Shown here one piece after another: positions 30,201 through 38,923 of a stretch of DNA of 64,000 bases (positions within the stretch are counted from its first letter, which is position 1; each line of letters opens with the position of its first letter). The position numbers were made by a program, and so were the translations under genes. The notes below the pieces were generated by a model, which saw only the letters and a program-made list of their open reading frames with translations, searched no databases and was not told the DNA's origin. This stretch comes from an uncultured Candidatus Poseidoniales archaeon (GTDB taxonomy: Archaea > Thermoplasmatota > Poseidoniia > Poseidoniales > Poseidoniaceae), in contig CAJIZC010000017.1 of NCBI GenBank assembly GCA_905181785.1, forward strand, positions 1 through 64,000, given 5' to 3'.

Positions 30201-33200
30201 CGTTCGACGTGTCCGGGACCATCGTCAGTGACAATGGCTCGGGTCTTGAACAACGAGATGGAGCCCTCTTGCCAGCCAACATATTGTTTGCCGTTAACGA
30301 CCAACCCGTCGGGTTCACCGTGAGCGGTGGCACTGTGGCAGCAGGTGGGGTTTGGAACGCAACCATCACCCTTGGAGCGAGTTTCCCAGCCGGTAACAAC
30401 ACCATTGAAGCCACCTACATTCCGAACATCAACTACTACGTTGGTTCGTCCAACAACACGACGTTCGATAGCCGTGGGTTTACCACCCTTATCTTCGTCA
30501 AACCTTCGCTTGACGGAATCGGAGCACCTTCCCTCAATGACAGAACTGAACGGGGCACAAACGTGTCGTTCCAAGTTCTCCTTCGGGACAACACCGATGC
30601 AGCTGTTGGAAACCAACAGGTCTTGATTGGACTGCCTGGATTTGCGTTGTCGACCTTTACAACGTTCGAAAACGGTACGGCCTTTGGAACGATTTCAGTG
30701 CCGGCGAACCTGACCGTGGGCCCGAGCGACCTTTATGTGGAATTCGCAGGAACACCAGGTACAACCGGATTGATCGGCTCCAACGCTACAACACAATTTG
30801 TTGTGCTCGGCCAAACCAACCTTACCATCACCGAGGCGCCTTCAATCCTCACCGCAGGTGATGCCTTTGTCGTCAATGGTTCGCTCATGGACGACCTTGG
30901 CTTGCCTTTGATGATCAATGGCGTACCGTCCCTTGCTGTGGTTCACTTGCTTGTTGATGGCGTGCCTGTTTCCAGCATTGAGACCGATGCACAAACGGGT
31001 GCATTCACCATTGGTTGGACGTTACCTGATGACACCGCTGCAGGACCGCACATGATCGAAGTTCGATTCCTTGGTGGCCGAGATTGGGTTGACCCAGTCG
31101 GCGTTGGTGACCAAATCAACCCTGAATACTACCTCCCAAGCATGGACCAAGTTGACTTTAACGTCAGCGTTCCAACCAAGATCTTGCTGCTCACTCCGGG
31201 CGGCGATGTCAACCGGGAGGCAACGATGACCATTCAAGGGCGTCTGCTTGATTTGGTGGACGCTCCGCTTCCAAACCTAACCGTGGAAGTTTGGCTTGGA
31301 GGCGAATGGATGACCAACGTCACCACAGACGCCAACGGGACCTTCACCGCCATCTATCCAGTTCCTGCTGATGCAGAACTTGGACCAATCCTGCTTGAAA
31401 CTCGGTTTACAGGTACCACCTTCTACTTGCCAAGCGAAGCCTCCGGCACGTGGGTCGTCTACAGCCCTATTCAGGTCACAGTGGCCATGGAAAGCCCGGT
31501 CGCTGTCGCTGAGAACATCACCATTTCCGGTTCAGTGGTCGATAACCAACTGCTCGGAATCGGAGGACACACCGTGGACCTCACCGTTGAAGGCATCTTA
31601 CTGGCCACGGTGGTCACCGATGCGAATGGAAACTTCGTCTTTGACTGGAACGTCCCTGATATCTTCTCCTTTGGCAACCACACCTTGGAAGCACGAGCAG
31701 AGGCCCAAGGTTACTACCGATCAAACGCTGGTAACACCACGTTCTTCCTGGCTCACCGCTCTGACATCACCCTGATCTTTGACGACGGCCGAGACGCAAC
31801 CCGCGGCGATACTTGGGCCTTGTCGGGTCGATTGTTCGACATTGATACCGTCAACAACGATGGTCTGCCATCAATGATGGTCAGCATTCGATTGGATGAC
31901 GTGGAAGTTGCTACTGCAACAACCATCGCCGATGGTTCATGGTCGACTGTGATTCCTGCAACAATGGAATTGGCACGCGGTGAGCACACCTTCACCGTGG
32001 CTTTTGCTGGTACAAACGCACACCTCGAAGCCTCAGCCAGCGCCACTGCGCTTGTTTGGTCTGATACCGTAATCACCATTGACGGTACCTCTTCCAACAT
32101 TGTCGTGCGCAGCGATGACGTGTTCGCACCGATTGTCCTCACGGGGTCTGTGGCTGAAGTTGGCGGTCAAGGTGAAGTGTTCAACAACCTCACTCTTTAC
32201 CTCGGAAACGGTTCTGATTGCGTTTCAAAGCGAGAAGGCGCTCGGTGCCTTGAAGACATTCAAATTGCTTGGAACAACGGTAACTTCTCCATGAATGGAC
32301 AGGCTCCATCATGGTTGCAACCTGGCGGTCAATACCTCCACATCGATGCTCCACGCAACGATGTGCTTTACCTCAACGGAGCAACGGAAAGTCATCTGAT
32401 TTATGTTAAGGTGAACGCAGACATCGACGTCTCAATCGACGAAGTGATCCAAGACGAGCAAGAAGACATCGGTGGCAACATCATTGTCACGGCTCAAGAC
32501 ACACAAGAAGGGATTTCTGGCATCAAGGTCACCGTTTACCTCTACGATGACAACGGTTCTCAACTTTCGAACCCAATTCAACCCCTCACCGATGAGAACG
32601 GTGTGGCGAGCTTTGAATTTAATTCCGACCCGCCATATGGCGATGCTGCATTCTGGGGCGAAGTGACATTGGAAATCATCATCGATGATCCTCGCCTCTC
32701 TGACCAAAGCCGCTCGGCCTTCGACGCTCGCGCTTCAGAATCACCTTGGGCTCCGAATTATCAGTACACCGAAGTGTCGGAACCTGTTCCACTTTGGGTG
32801 TATGTCATGGCTCTTCTGATGGCCGCAGGCGCAGCAGCAGGTACCGTGTTGTACCGCCGCCGCAAGTCTGAGGAACTGCTCGAGGAAGCCGCTGAAATCT
32901 TCGCCTACACTGCTGAACTGTTGGCAGCAGGCGATTCCATCCGAGAAGCCATCTTCACATGCTATCAAAACCTCTGTGGAGCCTTCCAACAACATGGATT
33001 CCTGCGCAGAGATTTCGAGACTGTTCGAGAATTCGAGATGGCTATTCGACAAGCTATGCCGCAAATTTCAGAGGATGCACTCACTGCATTGGACAACATG
33101 TTCGAGCAGGCAAGGTACAGCCGAGAAGAACTTGGGGCTCAGCATCAAGCCGCTGCACAACAAGCGCTCGAACGAATGGGCCAAGAGATCTCAACGCTCA

Positions 33201-33220
33201 CGAAGGTCCCTGCTCGTTGA
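24260..33220 (+). CDS. giant surface protein with pseudo-transglutaminase domain and DUF4129 tail
   Basis: A protein of about 2986 residues. A signal sequence (about 33-62) is followed by Asp/Gly-rich calcium-type repeats (about 63-745). A transglutaminase-like domain (about 930-1047) comes next, with the Cys motif EGTCNEFNTAF (Cys near 980), ARLAGLPARYVSGF and GWIAFDACPP. The catalytic His, normally before AW, is replaced: the sequence reads RTTWGEV. About 1700 residues of Ig-like beta repeats with many N-x-S/T glycosylation sites follow, then a membrane helix (about 2842-2865), RRRK, and a cytoplasmic DUF4129-type helical domain (about 2870-2986). The ATG at 24260 is chosen; a TTG nine codons upstream is possible. 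Neither has a clear ribosome binding site. Its role may be peptide binding, adhesion or sensing rather than catalysis. Confidence 0.82.
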   Translation: MSHQNSRSLVTTMRTPSSSSKPRPQWQILEHRNSVKSMALVALMVLSTFASIQYGSYDALAASDQDGDGLTYGLEYLMNTQPNDPDSDNDGLPDGWEWQYGLDPLSSTGADGAVGDPDGDGMSNLQEYSYLQPTSWDIASTSGVLDNGVWWNGTVPVNNWDEENALQYNRPGCGDSGNDGTGSVILCDEDPVGNICTNGFDDDKDGFVDSADPDNDGDADCSSNDDDGDGIEDEDVAGWDTDGDGMDDGWEAANGLNATNPSNADGPNGDPDGDGLNNLLEYINPTWTTMCGASPCFRNGPDGLVTETYSPCDPVTGVGPGGCATFTAEVDGITSTNPQRADTDGDGLNDSYEALTLLTDPTSSDTDSDGINDGVEVFGQYGNPALASDPRNNNTDGDAFDDGEEDINSNGVVDAGETDPTRREDSGDEDNDGIQNWEENLSCTLWDIADTDFGGINDGDERNVSHGTDPCDSIVNFETTIVTWNNGNGQLEVANGSGFNPAGGVGWFNISGAWTAFAYATVVNNVVQGVSSAPGSATQVSNRNGSFCHTAATADGTIGSTRSYCDDDYTDSDGDGLADWQELLGTFGWFSNPTLVDSDGDGANDFEEVFANTDPNEPCTNLLDDDLDGLNNYFETSTGCDLVYIGITNGSTDAWVTDDAQVDTDSGGVSDRDEYFDGTNPENDPSDDLLPSDFDGDTIPDAIENLTGTDWTNPDTDGGGMIDGLECTQEFWVINCLGSPFDPFDPTDDLVASEVVFWANNTTGVVDLDATQRWRQYTNDFYTGTAYAHIAEVHPTETVVLPSSNFTHLADMAFANDTVEWLLTYNNPPVTGGLALPASWSNMSFYVDPAGELERSNDTHNVNIIAGPIQEVFIQQPEFYIDWNTLASTSVPGQGFPYELQTPDALTNMSNPLSSLFNITNGIISEAAATNAYDTAVALQTFLSEGNATTEFKRNYNGSGIPSSEDLSVVLIEATQEGTCNEFNTAFVTMARLAGLPARYVSGFAGGTWNGDGYAVFPEDRTTWGEVRLQQNSANGNTDLGWIAFDACPPAEEIEIVNQTLSSLVWDRDGSATLNVSGQLRFVENGTPIPDLPMVGYLVPLAEAGGVPGPAAIPNYEMGAVITDANGTFALAGSPLEPGAPGIHRVVIKHLQSGYVSEDGVIFDGFINVTDDSVINHTGPNAIDAPIVGAGATTIITGVLSLESAPLNVISSIASQDIVPEVWLSFTSSVSGAVNLSSAIGFDGTWSIEVELDPLETKTNLSATLGFSGWQDTSEPSIAPVQFHLLPVTKSIALDVRDAPTLTATLEGPLANGSIILVDDNIWLNGSAVTSGANPVAMLGMVSFSMRSNGSGTDWIEIFNLTVNGTFSLQHLLTTADAQIAAGEIELQVRFFPDLIEATDDANMSAAAPYLLRGWLQFTSQSVSQLRGTDAVVLVSMTDHRGVNSDLLASGNFDFTFNGTWVNTTVDPESETITLGWLLDNDMYAGDYVLDISFNGSELYQPSIGVSSVRVAAEVGWNITLAQDWTHIGNSTYIFGDIFDAVHTNRLVLGDNITMLSLIMTTIEGQPIDLSQGLLNNTTSAYNLSFTVPVTSPSNAYEFILNMDFDTQAPVGGPYYRFVDTTVPPATPVLPSTLVGFESEFVVTNDRRDMIVEMNGTIDFNATVTDVADDSNISDASVEFIFDYGNTNISIGTAITDAAGFAGVGWTATGISPGYYNILAIVYDDVSDPLAAGNTRRTANSTLMNLTVQVPSSFRIDSIPSTVTAGLNFNVLGQVLDADDTSRPLIAPVELNAFWLSNPEELLVPTYQTSTNGTFNMSIPTDTSANGTLRGNKVLVISVIEGSSPFYLTATTQNGILVMGVSRFENPRPLNPIIVNRGEEVNITARLVESSNLFLPLAAFDVDIEFHETWLPGTQTDGEGFANFSYLIPTSHPLGLITVSLVFNGSSDLLATSVNLSSITIRSTTILVVDAIAANPVAGTSFDVSGTIVSDNGSGLEQRDGALLPANILFAVNDQPVGFTVSGGTVAAGGVWNATITLGASFPAGNNTIEATYIPNINYYVGSSNNTTFDSRGFTTLIFVKPSLDGIGAPSLNDRTERGTNVSFQVLLRDNTDAAVGNQQVLIGLPGFALSTFTTFENGTAFGTISVPANLTVGPSDLYVEFAGTPGTTGLIGSNATTQFVVLGQTNLTITEAPSILTAGDAFVVNGSLMDDLGLPLMINGVPSLAVVHLLVDGVPVSSIETDAQTGAFTIGWTLPDDTAAGPHMIEVRFLGGRDWVDPVGVGDQINPEYYLPSMDQVDFNVSVPTKILLLTPGGDVNREATMTIQGRLLDLVDAPLPNLTVEVWLGGEWMTNVTTDANGTFTAIYPVPADAELGPILLETRFTGTTFYLPSEASGTWVVYSPIQVTVAMESPVAVAENITISGSVVDNQLLGIGGHTVDLTVEGILLATVVTDANGNFVFDWNVPDIFSFGNHTLEARAEAQGYYRSNAGNTTFFLAHRSDITLIFDDGRDATRGDTWALSGRLFDIDTVNNDGLPSMMVSIRLDDVEVATATTIADGSWSTVIPATMELARGEHTFTVAFAGTNAHLEASASATALVWSDTVITIDGTSSNIVVRSDDVFAPIVLTGSVAEVGGQGEVFNNLTLYLGNGSDCVSKREGARCLEDIQIAWNNGNFSMNGQAPSWLQPGGQYLHIDAPRNDVLYLNGATESHLIYVKVNADIDVSIDEVIQDEQEDIGGNIIVTAQDTQEGISGIKVTVYLYDDNGSQLSNPIQPLTDENGVASFEFNSDPPYGDAAFWGEVTLEIIIDDPRLSDQSRSAFDARASESPWAPNYQYTEVSEPVPLWVYVMALLMAAGAAAGTVLYRRRKSEELLEEAAEIFAYTAELLAAGDSIREAIFTCYQNLCGAFQQHGFLRRDFETVREFEMAIRQAMPQISEDALTALDNMFEQARYSREELGAQHQAAAQQALERMGQEISTLTKVPAR

Positions 33221-33322
33221 GCAAACAGTTCAATCGGCCTTGCTTCGGCAGAGCGATTCATGCTGGCGCTGAAGGTAAAAGTCGTATGATTAAAAGGCGG
33301 AATGCCAGAGTGGTGGGTGGCT

Positions 33323-33823
33323 TCACCAGCGAAGGTAGAGCCGGCCGTTGAGGTAGTGAGCGCTGATTTCTTTGCCTTGATTGGGGAGAGGCATCTCGCG
33401 TTCCAACGGTTCATTGTCACCATCGCTGACGACGAGCTTGAGAACGGTGATCTCATCTTGCTGCTTGGTGTATAATCCAACGTCCTCAGCGGTTACGCCC
33501 AGCAACGGAATTGTCAGCCCATCTGGATTAATTTGTCCGTGAAGGGCTTCCACCATCCACTTCAGTTGGCGGCCAGGTTCAACGTCTGCAAGGTGCGTTT
33601 CAGGCAGCATGCCTGCAGCGACGAGCACATGTTCATGCATGGATTGGACTTCACCAAGGTGGCCTGCTTGATTGTGGAATTCAGTGTGAAGGTTTTCCAC
33701 GGAAGCCGACAAACCGTGGGTGTTCAAATCGGCTTCTTCACCGAGGATCGTTTGAACCATTTCGGTCCCGACTTCGAGGGGTTCCCATGACGCCATGCTC
33801 AGCGGGTTGTGTGCGGCCTCCAT
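33323..33823 (-). CDS. hypothetical protein
   Basis: I do not recognise this 166-residue protein. It is soluble, with a helical N-terminal half rich in His, Glu and Met (several HxxxxxH-like spacings between about 47 and 95) and a more beta-like C-terminal half. No signal peptide, membrane helix or Cys motif is visible. It starts 30 bases after the stop of the XPD-type helicase gene on the same strand, so the two are probably co-transcribed. It converges on the giant surface gene. Conserved co-occurrence with the helicase in related genomes would be the first clue to a DNA-related role. Confidence 0.65.
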   Translation of the reverse strand: MEAAHNPLSMASWEPLEVGTEMVQTILGEEADLNTHGLSASVENLHTEFHNQAGHLGEVQSMHEHVLVAAGMLPETHLADVEPGRQLKWMVEALHGQINPDGLTIPLLGVTAEDVGLYTKQQDEITVLKLVVSDGDNEPLEREMPLPNQGKEISAHYLNGRLYLRW

Positions 33824-33853
33824 GAACCTTCGTCCTCCATAAGATGAATACGC

Positions 33854-35965
33854 TCACCCTTCATGAATGGTGTGCACTTTCGAAAAGAAGCGCCGAGCAA
33901 AGGATGCGGTGGTCAGCGGTGTGTTGGTGGCGTTCATTCTCAAATCCTTAGGATAGCATGCGGCATAGGTGCGGTCGGTGTGCCGTTGATCGAGCAAGAG
34001 GATCAATGCACGATCGCCAATGGAACGGATGGGGCGCCCCATTGCTTGCAAAATCGCATTGATGGCTGGCTGAGTGACCGTGTATCGCCATGCATTGTTC
34101 GCACCAAATCTGTCACCAGCGTAATCCTTGAGTGCGCTTGACAGGACCGAGGGTGGTGCGTTTGGGATGCCAATGCAAGCCACGGCGTCGAGAATGCCTC
34201 CATTGTAATCAATACCTTCTGACAACCTCGCACCATACACTCCACAGAGCAATATTTTTTGCCCAGCGTTTTGTTCACCACGAAGTTGTTCAACGATGCC
34301 ATCAATATCGTTTTTGTTCCAGTCTCGACTCTCTATCACTTTGCGCACGCCTTTGAAATGGGTGTGTTCGACAATTTCCTGCATCATCTTGTACGACGGT
34401 GCAAACAGGGCAATGTGCCCGGGGGTGCCATCGATTAAGGCTTGAATGTGGGAGCGTATTTTGTCCGACATTGCCGGTGAGCGCTGAGTGTACTTGGTCG
34501 AAACATCACCTGCTACCAGCACCGGGCGGCGCTCGCCAGCGAATGGTGAGCCGTAGGCGGTTTTCGTTGTCTGTTCGGCAGGCAACGCTAGCATATCTGC
34601 ATACATCTGAGGCGGATACAGGGTTCCTGACATCAAAATAGCACCAGCAGCGCCGGAGAATACAGGGCCTGAAACCATGCCCGGGTCGAGCAAATGCGAG
34701 GTGATTTTCCCTTCCTTCCCCTTGGCGCTAAACACCAGACACAGTGCTGTTGTTGAGCCGAACTCATTGACGCACTCAAGGATGTGTCCGAGTCGGTGCG
34801 AATCAGGCTCCATCGGATCTTCACCTTCACCAACCTCGACATCAATGTCACAACGGCCGAGGATTTCAGCCAACAGTGGCATTCGATGCGCTCGTTTGAC
34901 GCCTTGGCGCTCAGCCTGCTTGGCTTGCTCTTCGGGGTCGAGGGTTTGTTGGCCGCTGATGCCTTCATATTCATCGCATGCGGAGTGAAAGAGGTCATTG
35001 AAGCGCTTCACATCCACGCGAAGTTCATTTGCATCCCCGCGTAATTCATTGTGGAGTTGCCGGAACAAATCAGCAGTTTTCCGGCGTGCAATTTTCATGA
35101 CCTCCATGCCCCATGTGGCTAAATCAAGTTCAACAGCGGTCGAATCGGCACCACTTTGGCGGTAAATATTGGTTAATGTCCCAACATATTCCTCCATTTC
35201 CAAGGTCGCATTGCGGGCGATGGTTGGTGTGATGGTTTGTACCATGGTCATACGAATACGATCTGGCAAATTGTGAGCTTCGTCGACAATGATGATGATG
35301 TCCTCCAAAGGCAGCCCCATCGCTTCGAGGCTTGAACTGCGAACCCCCTCATCGAACAGGTGATTGTAATCGCCGACAAAGACATCAGCGTGATTCGCTG
35401 CCTCTCTGGCTGCTTTCCACGGGCAAGTTTGGGTGATTTCCCCATCCACCCTGTGTATTTTGGCGAGATTAACGAGTTCGTCAACGTGAAGAGGGCTGTC
35501 GAGGATTCTTTTGGTGAGTCCAGGTGCTTTGGTGATCCATGGTTTGCAGGTTTTTTCACGGCGCGCTGTGCTGCACATCATCGAAAAAAGGGCGGGTGAT
35601 TCCTTGGCAAAGGGCTGAACACACATGCCTGATTGCCCGATCATGTCGACAAGGGTTACAGGATGCTTGTCAATTCGGCGTTCATTGATTCGACGAACCG
35701 TGTCGACCACAATCCGGTGTTGAGATTGGCGAGAAGTGAGGAAAAAGATGGTCTTCTTGTTGGGGGTCCCGTGAGCGATGTCGAGTGCTGCTGCGAGCGC
35801 TGCTGCAGTCTTACCGATTCCAGTTGGTGCTGCGGCCAAATGATAGCCGCCAGAGCGTAGCGCCTCCCGACTTTCACGGATCATGTCAATTTGCCCGGGC
35901 CTTGGTTTGGCGTGTGCAAGGTAGGGGAACTCCTCTTTGGAATCGAGTTCTCCCCCCGTTGTCAT
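33854..35965 (-). CDS. XPD/DinG-type superfamily 2 DNA helicase with Fe-S cluster
   Basis: ATP-driven 5'-3' DNA helicase of the XPD/Rad3/DinG group, likely in repair or replication-fork maintenance. The 703-residue protein has Walker A APTGIGKT (46-53), DEAH (228-231) and motif VI QAMGRPIRS near 650. Four cysteines between motifs Ia and II (Cys115, 131, 140, 181) fit the 4Fe-4S domain that defines the family. Length is normal for archaeal XPD (about 600-700). The ATG at 35965 follows a 340-base gene-free stretch that contains strong hairpins, and the mRNA leader may include them. It is followed by the hypothetical gene at 33.3 kb. Whether it is true XPD or a DinG-like paralogue cannot be told from sequence alone. 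Confidence 0.93.
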   Translation of the reverse strand: MTTGGELDSKEEFPYLAHAKPRPGQIDMIRESREALRSGGYHLAAAPTGIGKTAAALAAALDIAHGTPNKKTIFFLTSRQSQHRIVVDTVRRINERRIDKHPVTLVDMIGQSGMCVQPFAKESPALFSMMCSTARREKTCKPWITKAPGLTKRILDSPLHVDELVNLAKIHRVDGEITQTCPWKAAREAANHADVFVGDYNHLFDEGVRSSSLEAMGLPLEDIIIIVDEAHNLPDRIRMTMVQTITPTIARNATLEMEEYVGTLTNIYRQSGADSTAVELDLATWGMEVMKIARRKTADLFRQLHNELRGDANELRVDVKRFNDLFHSACDEYEGISGQQTLDPEEQAKQAERQGVKRAHRMPLLAEILGRCDIDVEVGEGEDPMEPDSHRLGHILECVNEFGSTTALCLVFSAKGKEGKITSHLLDPGMVSGPVFSGAAGAILMSGTLYPPQMYADMLALPAEQTTKTAYGSPFAGERRPVLVAGDVSTKYTQRSPAMSDKIRSHIQALIDGTPGHIALFAPSYKMMQEIVEHTHFKGVRKVIESRDWNKNDIDGIVEQLRGEQNAGQKILLCGVYGARLSEGIDYNGGILDAVACIGIPNAPPSVLSSALKDYAGDRFGANNAWRYTVTQPAINAILQAMGRPIRSIGDRALILLLDQRHTDRTYAACYPKDLRMNATNTPLTTASFARRFFSKVHTIHEG

Positions 35966-36012
35966 ATTCGCTCTTCACAGTCGACCCCTCTAAAGGATTG
36001 GGGGGGAGATGA

Positions 36013-36227
36013 CAGCCAGCGGCTGCACCGTTGAACATCATTGTGCCCAGGATCGTGGGGGACCTGGGCACGTGGGAACCACGGACTCAGCTAGCTGGTC
36101 GTGTGGAATCAAAGTCCCCCCGCCCGTCTTTCGGGGGGAGGTGTGTTGGGTTTTTTTGTCCGTTGCGCGCAAGACGGGCACGCAGACACAAAGCGGCTAA
36201 TCCGTACAGGTTGGACTCTCCCTGTAC
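36013..36227 (+). ncRNA. candidate structured RNA (unassigned, strand uncertain)
   Basis: A gene-free stretch with dense perfect inverted repeats: CAGCC/GGCTG (36013-36025); GTGCCCAGG/CCTGGGCAC (36043-36071, 11-base loop); CGTGG/CCACG (36071-36083); CAGCTAGCTG (36088-36097); TCCCCCC/GGGGGGA (36115-36139); and GTACAGG/CCTGTAC (36204-36227). The loop of the fifth hairpin, GCCCGTCTT (36122-36130), is exactly complementary to AAGACGGGC (36171-36179), so a pseudoknot is possible. A T7 run lies at 36151-36157 on the plus strand. It does not match what I know of archaeal SRP RNA, RNase P RNA or 5S rRNA. It may be a free-standing RNA or, on the minus strand, a leader of the helicase mRNA. Confidence 0.45.
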
Positions 36228-36304
36228 AGCATTGAAGGTGGCGCCACGAGTTTCATCCGTTTCGTTTTGCCAATTCATTCCATCCCCTCCAGCACTCTCA
36301 CCAC

Positions 36305-36679
36305 TCATTCGTGGTATTCTTCGTGTCGCATCGTTGATTCCTTGGCCGAGGCCAACAAATCTTCGAGTTGTTTTTTCTGTTCTGCATTCGCTTTAACGGC
36401 GTTTGCAATGTAAAGTGAAAGCCCTTCTTGGGCTGCGATCTCGGGGGTGGTGCCCTGGAGTTCGTACAACAGTCCAAGCGATCGCTTGTCGCCGTGGCCG
36501 AGGGGGATTCGAACTGAATCCATGCCCTGAACCAACGGCTGGCCGTTGAGGAATTGTTGGATGGCTTGACGAATGACGTCCGACCGGTTGCGGGCGCCTT
36601 CCAAACCAACTCGGGCATCGAGCATCATCAAATCTTCCTCAGTGATTCTGAGTGAGACGAGGTTGCTTGGTGCGGTCAT
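36305..36679 (-). CDS. ribbon-helix-helix (CopG/NikR-like) transcription regulator
   Basis: A 124-residue protein with an N-terminal ribbon-helix-helix DNA-binding domain (about 5-48): the strand LVSLRITEED, then helix DLMMLDARVG, and the second helix RNRSDVIRQAIQQFL. Such proteins bind DNA as dimers through the paired strands. The C-terminal 70 residues are mostly helical and charged; they lack the His/Cys nickel ligands of NikR, so the effector is unknown. The ATG at 36679 is used; an in-frame start 14 codons upstream would add residues that do not look like RHH sequence. It is divergent from the TerB-like gene, with a perfect 12-base palindrome between them. Confidence 0.8.
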   Translation of the reverse strand: MTAPSNLVSLRITEEDLMMLDARVGLEGARNRSDVIRQAIQQFLNGQPLVQGMDSVRIPLGHGDKRSLGLLYELQGTTPEIAAQEGLSLYIANAVKANAEQKKQLEDLLASAKESTMRHEEYHE

Positions 36680-36847
36680 TGTAGGTGGCTCCTGTACCCC
36701 TTCGTAGGTTACCCAGCACATAAAGGTATTCTATTTGATTACGATATGTCATACAAGTGATTTCAAGAACGCCTTTCCTTTTACTGGCTCTCAGTGGGCC
36801 TTTGAGATTCGAGACAACTCATTTCGAAGGCCCTTTCGGAGGGGTTG

Positions 36848-36859
36848 AGCGTATACGCT
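36848..36859. promoter_or_regulatory. 12-base palindrome, candidate operator
   Basis: AGCGTATACGCT is a perfect palindrome 69 bases before the start of the 36.93 kb gene and 169 bases before the start of the divergent ribbon-helix-helix regulator. Size and symmetry suit a dimeric RHH protein, making autoregulation plausible. A role is inferred only from position. Confidence 0.4.
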
Positions 36860-36927
36860 GGCGGGAGCCCGTAATCCCAGGTTTCGTTTCGTTATGTCTC
36901 TAAATACCGCCGACTGTTCCAAGGAGC

Positions 36928-37374
36928 ATGGCACTCGAACCATCCCGTGGGTTGTACCTGTATCTGCGAACCCTTAACCAAGCGCTTGGCGACAGCATTG
37001 TCACCAACGATGAAGCTCAAATCCTCAAGGTCTTGGCGAGCGCGCTTGGCGTTCAGCCCAGCGAAACCGCTGAGTGCCTTTCTGTCGCAAGGGGCGAGGC
37101 AGTCAATCCCTTCGACGAACTCGAGGAAGACTATTCAGGCCACCGAATGGGGGATGTGACAACGTACCAGACGGCGCTGATTGCGGCGCTTGACGATGAA
37201 GTCATCACTGAGGATGAATGGTCCATGCTCAATTCCTTGCGCACCTTGATTGGCATCCAGGAGGATCAACACACGATGATCGAAGAAGCGATCCGTTCCA
37301 TGGAGGATGTGGATCGAACCGGCCTTCGTCGAATCGAACGGTTGAATCGATTCAACACCGTTTGCCCCTATTGA
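36928..37374 (+). CDS. TerB-like helical protein
   Basis: A 148-residue soluble, all-helical protein. Two similar halves can be seen, each with an acidic turn followed by a helix with regular leucines (TNDEAQILKVLASALGV near 27-43, and TEDEWSMLNSLRTLIGI near 93-109). This arrangement resembles the TerB/tellurite-resistance helical fold, which often binds metal or acts at membranes, but the similarity is weak. No signal peptide or membrane helix is present. It is divergent from the RHH regulator and about 110 bases upstream of gdhA on the same strand. The function remains unknown. Confidence 0.6.
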   Translation: MALEPSRGLYLYLRTLNQALGDSIVTNDEAQILKVLASALGVQPSETAECLSVARGEAVNPFDELEEDYSGHRMGDVTTYQTALIAALDDEVITEDEWSMLNSLRTLIGIQEDQHTMIEEAIRSMEDVDRTGLRRIERLNRFNTVCPY

Positions 37375-37397
37375 CCCAGGGCGCATCCAGACCATGA

Positions 37398-38843
<1,446 letters not shown>

Positions 38844-38923
38844 TTTTCGATGAAGTCAGCAGTACTTTTTGCATTTATTGATTGAGCAAATATTTAGATT
38901 GGTGTGTGTAGGGGTTCCCTAGC

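Noticed and set aside
36013-36227. Identification of the hairpin region as RNase P, SRP or 5S RNA
   Set aside because: Partial likeness (AAAGTCC near 36111) to the RNase P conserved region exists, but the other conserved blocks, the SRP S-domain tetraloop and the 5S pattern are not found on either strand.
36495-36525. tRNA T-arm-like sequence (GGATTCGAACTG on plus strand)
   Set aside because: The bases lie inside the ribbon-helix-helix coding region and encode SVRIPLG. The stem does not pair and no acceptor or anticodon arm is present.
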